Below are positions 1 through 5,604 of a stretch of DNA of 6,268 nt, in pieces (within the stretch, counting starts at the first letter, position 1; the number at the start of each line of letters is the position of its first letter). Source of the DNA: Candidatus Fermentibacteraceae bacterium (lineage in GTDB: Bacteria; Fermentibacterota; Fermentibacteria; Fermentibacterales; JCC-6). A model generated the notes under the pieces. That model was not told the origin of the DNA. It worked only from the letters and a program-made list of their open reading frames with translations, and did no database searches. The stretch spans positions 1-6,268 of the forward strand of contig JAGGYZ010000170.1 in assembly GCA_021162285.1 (NCBI GenBank). Direction: 5' to 3'. The position numbers and the translations under genes were made by a program.

Positions 1-753
1 AACGGTACGCATAAACATCCCGTGCGCACTTGCCCCATGCAGCACAATGTTCCAGAAAGTTTGCCCCTCCTGCGGAAAAACGAAGTAGCGTACAAGGATG
101 TCCAGCATCAACAGCAGCAGTGCGAAAAGTGCGGAGCCGGCGTATATGGTTCTGGTGTCACGCCTGGCCGGGCGGGGGGGCAGCCCGAAGAATTGTCGAA
201 CAGTGCCCAGGCTTAGTGTTGCATAAGCCACCGCCAGCAGGATATAGGCTGCAATGGTGTGCTTGATGGCCACTGTCTGCAGCCAGGCCGAACTCACGTG
301 ATCCCAGGAAATCGCTGGATTCCAGGGTGGTGGATTCAAGGAGACCAGCCATCGAAACACCACCAGAAAGCCCAGCTCAATGACGATACGAAACGGAACC
401 TCCACAGCGAACGAGGCTGTATACCAGGGATGGTCTCCGGACCGGTGCTCCGCCCACCAGCCATGCCAGACAATCCATAACGTGAAAACCGGAACCGAAT
501 AAAGTATCCCCCAGCCATCAGCGTGCCACAGCAACCACATCGTTTGACACCCGCCCGCCAGGGCTGCCAGAAGGCCATAGCGCCAGCCCCAGGCCAACGC
601 AATCAGCAGCGGAAAGAACAGCCCGGCAAGGATGCTGACTTTGAAGGTTGCGCCTTCCAGGATTTCAACGTCCAGGAAGTTGACACCGAATCCGATCAAA
701 CCGAATGCGAGGGCAACAGCTACCTTATAGCTGCGCGTCTTCTGGCCGTTCAT
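1..753 (-). CDS. Polytopic membrane protein, N-terminal part (probable sensor kinase input domain), partial
   Basis: Reading the minus strand from the ATG at 753 gives 251 codons with no stop up to the window edge, so the 3' part is missing. The start follows a GGAGAG ribosome binding site with a 5-base spacer. The product begins MNGQKTRSYKVAVAL and has about seven hydrophobic helices, near residues 10-27, 37-55, 58-76, 82-99, 118-138, 158-184 and 204-226. It is rich in Trp and aromatic residues and has a basic loop (PPRPARR, 192-198) between the sixth and seventh. The visible end contains HGMFMRTV (244-251). From memory this resembles an 'H-x-LYIR' element that precedes the last helix and the PAS or histidine kinase modules in many bacterial sensor kinases. 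A sensor kinase or similar signalling protein is therefore an inference; no kinase, PAS or GGDEF motif lies within the window. It could also be a plain membrane protein. GC content is higher than in its neighbours. It is divergently transcribed from the lipoprotein gene. Confidence 0.75.
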   Translation of the reverse strand, partial: MNGQKTRSYKVAVALAFGLIGFGVNFLDVEILEGATFKVSILAGLFFPLLIALAWGWRYGLLAALAGGCQTMWLLWHADGWGILYSVPVFTLWIVWHGWWAEHRSGDHPWYTASFAVEVPFRIVIELGFLVVFRWLVSLNPPPWNPAISWDHVSSAWLQTVAIKHTIAAYILLAVAYATLSLGTVRQFFGLPPRPARRDTRTIYAGSALFALLLLMLDILVRYFVFPQEGQTFWNIVLHGASAHGMFMRTV

Positions 754-758
754 GATCG

Positions 759-764
759 CTCTCC
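759..764 (-). promoter_or_regulatory. Ribosome binding site of the membrane protein gene
   Basis: On the minus strand GGAGAG lies 5 bases upstream of the ATG at 753. It supports that ATG as the true start. The preceding helix-rich reading frame begins right after it. Confidence 0.65.
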
Positions 765-881
765 ACTTTCCAGAACTACCTCCCGCCATTTGTGAGGCGA
801 AGGGGGTGATCCATTTTGTTCTCCCTGCCAGACAACGATTGTACTGCGTCAGGTAAACTCGCGAAAACAGAAGTACATAAG

Positions 882-910
882 ATGATGACGGATTGGTTTA
901 GTGGTGTCAA
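882..910 (-). promoter_or_regulatory. Candidate sigma70-type promoter for the membrane protein gene
   Basis: On the minus strand a perfect TTGACA -35 box (910-905) is followed after exactly 17 bases by CATCAT (887-882), which matches TATAAT at 4 of 6 positions. Transcription would begin near 875, giving a leader of about 120 bases. The weak -10 box lowers confidence and would fit an activator-dependent promoter. Confidence 0.45.
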
Positions 911-919
911 TGCGGTTGG

Positions 920-948
920 TTGAAATAATAGGTAAACGGATGTATAAA
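920..948 (+). promoter_or_regulatory. Candidate sigma70-type promoter for the lipoprotein gene
   Basis: TTGAAA (920-925) and TATAAA (943-948) each match the consensus at 5 of 6 positions and are separated by exactly 17 bases. Transcription would begin near 955, leaving an untranslated leader of about 225 bases before the GTG at 1181. The -35 box lies 9 bases from the -35 box of the opposite promoter, so the two are back to back. Confidence 0.5.
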
Positions 949-1039
949 TAACCCAGCAACTCCCATAGTTTACTTGAGTCAGCTGAACTGGAGCGGAATA
1001 AAATTTCGGGAAGAAAGCTCAGCGTTTGTCATAGTGTTG

Positions 1040-1137
1040 AAAGGTACAGGCTGGATTTCTTTCCCCGCATGCACTTTCTTATAATACAGCTGGCGATGAT
1101 GGCTTTGGAATGAATCTCCGAAGCGAGTTGTACCTTT
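1040..1137 (+). repeat. Inverted repeat in the lipoprotein gene leader
   Basis: AAAGGTACA (1040-1048) is the exact reverse complement of TGTACCTTT (1129-1137), with a G-U pair possible at each end, enclosing 80 bases. In RNA this could close a multi-branched leader structure upstream of the ribosome binding site. A 9-bp match over a region of this size can also arise by chance, so the call is weak. Confidence 0.25.
1057..1085 (+). promoter_or_regulatory. Possible second promoter with a perfect -10 box
   Basis: TATAAT at 1080-1085 is a perfect -10 box, but 17 bases upstream there is only TTTCTT (1057-1062), a poor -35 box, and no TG extension is present. If used, it would give a leader of about 90 bases. 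It may equally be chance AT-rich sequence within the leader made from the promoter at 920-948. Confidence 0.25.
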
Positions 1138-1168
1138 TCCGCGGGTATTTTGCAGCGGTTTCAGTCGA

Positions 1169-1174
1169 AAGGAG
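1169..1174 (+). promoter_or_regulatory. Ribosome binding site that fixes the GTG start of the lipoprotein gene
   Basis: AAGGAG lies 6 bases upstream of GTG at 1181, an ideal spacing. It decides the non-ATG start, and translation from it begins directly with a basic, then hydrophobic signal peptide. Confidence 0.8.
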
Positions 1175-1180
1175 ATCAAG

Positions 1181-2740
1181 GTGTTCAGAAAGACGGTTCC
1201 TGTCGTGCTTGCAGTGGTGTTGGGATTTTCAGGATGTTCTCTTCTTGGCGGCGGTCTTGGAGCAGGAGACACGGCAGAAGGTGATCTGAAAAACGGAGTA
1301 GATATAGATGAACTGCTGCCCGCTGCCGAAGAGGTTTTGCTTGTAGCAGGCATTGCAGTGGAAGATGACTGGCCTGCAGTTGAATTCTCCCTGAAGTCCG
1401 GAGACGGTGTGTCACTGTTCGTCGAGGCAGACGATATCGACCCGGTAATAGTTGTTGTAGACGCTGAAGGCGGAATCGTTTCAGTGGGAAACGACTGGGA
1501 CGATGAACTGGATGCTTACATCTCCCTTGATGAGGTTCCTGACGGAGCCAGGGTTATCGTGTTCGATAACACGGGAGACGACGGAGAGTTTGTTCTTGAG
1601 CTGGATGAAGCAGACGACTATGCATGGAAGCTTGAACCGGGAATGGAAGTTGAATTAACGGTTCTTGAAGACAAAGAGAACGACCAGTGGGAAGATCTTC
1701 TTAACGATGTCGATGAACTCTACCACACAGACTGGGAGACATGCAGGGTTCTGCCCCTTGATGTCCGGGGTGAAAAGTGGATAAGGATTGCTGTCAGTTC
1801 TGATGTGGACTGCGTGATGGCCGTTCTGAAGGTTGTAGACGGTGAGCTGGAATACGAGGATTACGACGATGATACCGATGATATGAACCCTGTGTTTTCC
1901 GGCATGCTGGAGCAGGGAGACTACATTGTAGTTGTAGACAGTTACAGCGACTCAGACGATGTTGAATTTACAATTCGTGTGGAAGAGCTTGATCCGGAAG
2001 ATATGGCAGTTGATGTGGTTTCTGCCGACCGGATGGATGAATGGTTCTCCGGAGAATTTCATGAGGGTGCCCTGGTTATGAGCTACTGGCCGGAAGTCGT
2101 CGATTACTACGGTATCTTTCCTGAAGAGAACGCTCTTGTGTTTGAATTTGAGATAGAGGAAGAGGGCGAGTATCTGTTTGAGGTTTCCTGTATCGATGAC
2201 ACAAAGATGGCTATTCTGGACAGCCAGAACGTTATGATAGACTACAACGATGATGGGCCCGAGGGTGCCCTCGACCCGGAACTGACCCTTCAGCTTACAC
2301 CGGGTTTCTACAGTGCGGTAATCGCTCCTTATGACAGCTCTTTCGAGTATGTGGACTTCAGGTACACCCTTGCTGCCCCTGTTGTACGCGAACGGGGAGT
2401 GGTTCCCCTGGAAGATACCTTCCAGATGTCTTCCAATGTGTACTTGTCCATGATGTTCGAGTCCGGCAATACCTATGAGATATTTGCGGAGAGCGATGAT
2501 ATTGACCTGACTCTTAGCGTTGTAGACCGTGCAGGTGAAGAGTATTTCAGTGACGATGATGGCGGTGATTTCAACCCCTACCTGGAAATCGAATGCACCA
2601 GAGCAAACGCAGGCGAGTGGGAGATCGATCTTGAATCCTACGCCGGCGGTGACATAAACGGAGAAGTATACTTCGTTGCAAGGCCTGTTCAGCACAGCGG
2701 TGGAGACGACACCACTGCTTCTGTACGGGTCGATATATAA
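1181..2740 (+). CDS. Very acidic secreted lipoprotein with four PPC-like beta repeats
   Basis: The 519-residue product starts at GTG with MFRKTVPVVLAVVLGFSGC: a basic tip, a hydrophobic core and a lipobox-like FSGC with the lipidated Cys at 19. It should be exported by Sec and anchored in a membrane, and the Gly-rich stretch after the Cys looks like a linker. From about residue 64 it contains four diverged repeats (64-145, 185-270, 317-400, 411-505). Each has a strand ending in a D-D/D-x-D turn, a strand such as PVIVVVDAEGG or LTLSVVDRAGE, an acidic loop, and a final pair of strands ending in a form of 'GxYxVVVD...F.I.V'. This is the pattern of PPC (pre-peptidase C-terminal) beta-sandwich domains, which usually accompany secreted enzymes; no enzyme domain is present here. 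By hand count about 132 residues are Asp or Glu against about 22 Lys or Arg, so the protein is extremely anionic. Cys 188, 211, 337 and 472 might form disulfides. The function is unknown; metal or polymer binding at the cell surface is only a guess. Confidence 0.9.
   Translation: MFRKTVPVVLAVVLGFSGCSLLGGGLGAGDTAEGDLKNGVDIDELLPAAEEVLLVAGIAVEDDWPAVEFSLKSGDGVSLFVEADDIDPVIVVVDAEGGIVSVGNDWDDELDAYISLDEVPDGARVIVFDNTGDDGEFVLELDEADDYAWKLEPGMEVELTVLEDKENDQWEDLLNDVDELYHTDWETCRVLPLDVRGEKWIRIAVSSDVDCVMAVLKVVDGELEYEDYDDDTDDMNPVFSGMLEQGDYIVVVDSYSDSDDVEFTIRVEELDPEDMAVDVVSADRMDEWFSGEFHEGALVMSYWPEVVDYYGIFPEENALVFEFEIEEEGEYLFEVSCIDDTKMAILDSQNVMIDYNDDGPEGALDPELTLQLTPGFYSAVIAPYDSSFEYVDFRYTLAAPVVRERGVVPLEDTFQMSSNVYLSMMFESGNTYEIFAESDDIDLTLSVVDRAGEEYFSDDDGGDFNPYLEIECTRANAGEWEIDLESYAGGDINGEVYFVARPVQHSGGDDTTASVRVDI
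1370..2695 (+). repeat. Four diverged protein repeats inside the lipoprotein
   Basis: Repeat units are encoded at about 1370-1615, 1733-1990, 2129-2380 and 2411-2695, each 82-95 codons. Anchor strings that line up are VEADDIDPVIVVVDAEGG, SSDVDCVMAVLKVVDG, SCIDDTKMAILDSQN and AESDDIDLTLSVVDRAGE, each followed by a Asp-rich loop and a late strand pair (ARVIVFDN, GDYIVVVDSY, GFYSAVIAPY, GEWEIDLESY). The repeats are visible in protein only; the DNA copies are too diverged to be a recent duplication. Repeats 1 and 4 look most alike. Confidence 0.65.
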
Positions 2741-2752
2741 AAAAGGTTTAAA

Positions 2753-2777
2753 AGCCCGGAGAGATGATCTCCGGGCT
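2753..2777 (-). terminator. Rho-independent terminator of addA at the convergent junction
   Basis: A perfect 10-bp stem AGCCCGGAGA / TCTCCGGGCT encloses a 5-base loop (2763-2767). On the minus strand it is followed by TTTT and, after AAACC, by TTTTTT, which makes it a good intrinsic terminator for addA. The stem begins within the addA TAG stop codon (2778-2776). On the plus strand there is an A-tract before the hairpin but no T-tract after it, so it would terminate the lipoprotein transcript only weakly, or act as a 3' end stabiliser. Confidence 0.8.
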
Positions 2778-5604
2778 ACACCGTTATCACCACTCCGCTG
2801 CGCAGGAAAACGAGTTTCGCAACGGTTCTGGTGCCGGTAATTCTTTCCAGGGTGTTTCTGTACAGAAGCAGTTTATTCCTGTATTCCTGTGCTTTTATAT
2901 ACGGGTCAGCCCGGTCTGTTTTGTAGTCGATTACCTCAAGAACACCATTTCTTTTGATGAGCAGGTCTATGTAGTACTGTTTCCCGCCTGCGAGAAGCGG
3001 GTGCTCTCTTCCCAGTAGTTCCGCGCCGGTGATATTGAAGGCTGAAAAGAAATTCAGGGCCAGGGCAGAGGCTTCCTCCGGGAATTCAAGGGAGCTGTGT
3101 ATCTGTTCCCGGTTATTTTGCATCCACAGATGGGGTTCATCAAAATCAATTAACTCCAGTATCCGGTGGACCTCTGTTCCGAGGCGCATCTGTTTTTCCC
3201 TTGCGGTCTGTACCTCGGGTTCCGTATCGGGGTAAAGAACCGTAAATTCATCAGGTTTCCGTGCAGGGTGCGGGAAAATTTTCCTGGCTTTTTCAGCACG
3301 GGTTCTGTTGTGCCCGGATACAGTTACCTCGCTGTAGAAATTTTCAGACCCGGCAAGAGCATTACACAGAATTTCAGCCGGAGAGTTGGCTGCAGGACTA
3401 TCCGGCACGAAAATATCAAGCCTGTCCCTGGGTCGTGTCACTGCCACATACAGAAGGCGGCGGTACTCCGCACGGCTTCTGGCCTTTTCTCTGAGCTTGA
3501 GCTGGTGGTAGAGTCCTGTTGCTCCCTCTGCTGTTTTTACCCCTGCTGAAAGATCGCGGTCATTCACCAGAACACTGGGGAACCGGTTGTTGAAAGAACT
3601 TCCCGGGTTAGCCAGGATCACATGTTTCCATGCAAGCCCTTTTGCACTGTGTATGGTAGTAAGAGTTACAGCTCCGGTGCCGCCTTCAGGGGGAGCAGAA
3701 GGCTCGTCTGCACTTACAGGAGCCATTCCAAGAAGGGTTTCCAGCACAAGGGCATAGTCCGGTACAGCGCGTGCTGTTTCAAGGATGAATCGGAGGTTTC
3801 CAAGCCGGCGCGTTACCTGATAGCTGCTGTCTCTTACAGCAGGCAGAAGGCTGGTGTTCCAGAACAGTGTTTCCATGAAGGGCCCCGGTGGAAGCAAGCG
3901 GGCAACCTCTCTGAGGCTGTCTATAATTGACTCTGCATCCTGTACCGATTGTGGTGTTTTGTTGTTCCTCCACAGAGATATATCCCTGTCATTTATACCG
4001 AAGTAGATCGACCTGAAAGTTTCAGCCAGAGCATATGTATCCGAAGGACACAGCACAGCTCTGAGAAGGCTTGCCGTGTCTTTTACCTCCTGTCTTTTGT
4101 GAAAATCTCTTCCCACTTCAACCTGGTATGGAATGTTTCGTCTGTCCAGCTCCTGTACCAGTGCGTCAAGATGGGTCTTTGTTCTGAACACAACAGCAGT
4201 GCTGCCTGGATTTTCAATGATATCTGCAATGGCTGCTGCTTCAAATTCTGCCATCTCACCGGCATTGTCTCCGGAAAGCCGGTGGACTGTAACTCCTGTG
4301 CCCTGTCCTGCGTCATGTCTCGGTTCTATAGGGCTGTAATCGCACGAAAATGGTATCTCCTCTGGAGAAACCTGATTGAAAAGAATTTCACCGAATGAGT
4401 TTACAAAATCAATGATGGTGGTTTCACTTCGGAAGTTGACTTGAATGGTTTCAGAAAGGGCGCTGTTGTTTTTGAGCTCTTCAAGGGTGTCTTTGTAGGT
4501 TTCAATATCGGCATCGCGCCAGCCGAATATAGACTGCTTGGGGTCGCCGACAACTGTAAGTTTTGTTTTCAAACCTGTTTTTCCCAGAAGCTCTGTAAAC
4601 AGTTTTATCTGAACCAGGCTGGTGTCCTGAAACTCGTCGATGAAGATGTGGCTGAACTTGCCGTTCAGTTCAGCCTGGAGTTCCGGCGAAGTTTCAACGG
4701 CAGTCCACGCCTTGTGCAGCAGATCATTGAAGGATAGCCTTGTGGGATTGCTGTCCCACAGGCTTCGCATGTTGTTTGCAAAAGGAATAACAAGGTTCTC
4801 CAGTGCAGGGAGCACCGGCAGTATGGCGGAGTATTCCTGTATCAGTTTCAGGTCGCGATTGTTGTATTCCTTGAGTTTGTCCTTTACTTCGGAGAGTGCC
4901 TGTTTCCCTCCCCAGTTTACGGCAGACCCTCCCTGCAGGTTTACCCTTACGGCAACTCCCCGGGTGAGGAGATCAAGGGTGTTCTGAATGTTCTTCAGCA
5001 GTTTGTCTGTCTGATCTGTACACAGGGGAACCAGGGATTCCATCTGCAGCTTCCAGCTGTTTATCAATTCCGTCAGCTGTCTGTGTGTGTCTCCCACAGG
5101 CGCTGAACTGGTAAACCATCTGTGCTTTTCTATCTGACCTGCAATCTCAAGCAGACTTCTGCTGCCCGGGTTCTGAAGTGATTCCGATGATGCCTGAAGC
5201 ACAGACGGTGTGGCCTGTGCCAGAAACAGGTCCCACTGTATTTCAAGTTCAGCTCTGCTGAAATGAGCGGCCTCCATGGAAAACTCCGGAACTCCGTTGC
5301 ACAGATGAAAGTATTCACGCAGAACTCTGGAGGCAAATCCGTGAATTGTTGTTATCCAGGCCTGATCCATGTTTCGCCTGTGTTCCGGTGCAAGTTTTTC
5401 CCTTATTCTCTGGCGGAGTTCGCTTGCGGCAGCTTCAGTGAATGTTACCACTGCCAGCTGGTCCAGCGAAATCCCACCCTCTACCAGTTCTTTGACCCTG
5501 TCGGTGAGAAGGGTGGTTTTGCCGGTGCCGGCACTTGCTTCAACAACAACACTTCTGGTTTTTTCCGTTCTTATGGCTTCCCGTATGACCCTGTCGGATA
5601 TCAT
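2776..5604 (-). CDS. addA: AddA: helicase-nuclease subunit of AddAB (RecBCD-like) complex
   Basis: The 942-residue product should be the ATP-driven 3'-5' helicase and nuclease subunit that, with AddB, unwinds and trims double-strand ends for RecA in the cytoplasm. Superfamily 1 helicase motifs are all visible: Walker A ASAGTGKT (23-30), TFTEAAASELRQR (54-66), the TIHGFASRVLREYF segment (86-99), Walker B IDEFQDTS (322-329), GDPKQSIFGWRDAD (353-366), VNFRS (389-393), TIHSAKGLAWKHV (650-662) and LLYVAVTRPRDRL (717-729). The C-terminus is a RecB-family PD-(D/E)XK nuclease: GTEVHRILE (His 813), Asp 880 in YYIDLLI, DYKTD (Asp 893, Lys 895) and Q906-x8-Y915, so the active site looks intact. Length is well below the roughly 1,200 residues of well-known AddA proteins. 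The start ATG overlaps the addB stop as ATGA (5604-5601), implying translational coupling; no strong ribosome binding site precedes it. RecB is the main alternative, but the nuclease-bearing partner upstream favours AddA. Confidence 0.93.
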   Translation of the reverse strand: MISDRVIREAIRTEKTRSVVVEASAGTGKTTLLTDRVKELVEGGISLDQLAVVTFTEAAASELRQRIREKLAPEHRRNMDQAWITTIHGFASRVLREYFHLCNGVPEFSMEAAHFSRAELEIQWDLFLAQATPSVLQASSESLQNPGSRSLLEIAGQIEKHRWFTSSAPVGDTHRQLTELINSWKLQMESLVPLCTDQTDKLLKNIQNTLDLLTRGVAVRVNLQGGSAVNWGGKQALSEVKDKLKEYNNRDLKLIQEYSAILPVLPALENLVIPFANNMRSLWDSNPTRLSFNDLLHKAWTAVETSPELQAELNGKFSHIFIDEFQDTSLVQIKLFTELLGKTGLKTKLTVVGDPKQSIFGWRDADIETYKDTLEELKNNSALSETIQVNFRSETTIIDFVNSFGEILFNQVSPEEIPFSCDYSPIEPRHDAGQGTGVTVHRLSGDNAGEMAEFEAAAIADIIENPGSTAVVFRTKTHLDALVQELDRRNIPYQVEVGRDFHKRQEVKDTASLLRAVLCPSDTYALAETFRSIYFGINDRDISLWRNNKTPQSVQDAESIIDSLREVARLLPPGPFMETLFWNTSLLPAVRDSSYQVTRRLGNLRFILETARAVPDYALVLETLLGMAPVSADEPSAPPEGGTGAVTLTTIHSAKGLAWKHVILANPGSSFNNRFPSVLVNDRDLSAGVKTAEGATGLYHQLKLREKARSRAEYRRLLYVAVTRPRDRLDIFVPDSPAANSPAEILCNALAGSENFYSEVTVSGHNRTRAEKARKIFPHPARKPDEFTVLYPDTEPEVQTAREKQMRLGTEVHRILELIDFDEPHLWMQNNREQIHSSLEFPEEASALALNFFSAFNITGAELLGREHPLLAGGKQYYIDLLIKRNGVLEVIDYKTDRADPYIKAQEYRNKLLLYRNTLERITGTRTVAKLVFLRSGVVITV

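Larger units (their letters stand above)
754..1180. other. Divergent intergenic region, 427 bp
   Basis: No convincing gene is seen here. It holds a back-to-back promoter pair (882-948), three copies of the hexamer GTAAAC (853-858, 932-937, and inverted at 968-973), a second possible -10 box TATAAT at 1080-1085, and a pair of complementary segments at 1040-1048 and 1129-1137 in the presumed leader of the lipoprotein mRNA. No rho-independent terminator or known riboswitch was recognised. The segment is more AT-rich than the membrane protein gene to its left. Confidence 0.6.

Noticed and set aside
22..795. Short plus- and minus-strand frames (64-90 codons) in the left region
   Set aside because: They are frame shadows of the 251-codon membrane protein, which alone gives regular hydrophobic helices and a ribosome binding site.
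925..930. TATTAT on the minus strand as a -10 box for the membrane protein gene
   Set aside because: No acceptable -35 box lies 16-18 bases upstream, while the perfect TTGACA at 910-905 has a properly spaced partner downstream.
979..1353. 124-codon minus-strand frame spanning the intergenic region and the lipoprotein start
   Set aside because: It is low-complexity (Ser, Thr, Pro rich), overlaps the ribosome binding site and signal peptide of the real gene, and has no convincing start signal.
1952..2695. Long open frame of 247 codons antisense to the lipoprotein gene
   Set aside because: It lies wholly opposite a gene with a signal peptide, ribosome binding site and repeats. The Asp- and Glu-rich coding strand leaves few stops in the antisense frame, and the product has no recognisable features.
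2753..2777. Hairpin as a standard intrinsic terminator of the lipoprotein gene
   Set aside because: On the plus strand the stem is followed by ACACCG rather than a T-tract; it is scored as the addA terminator only.
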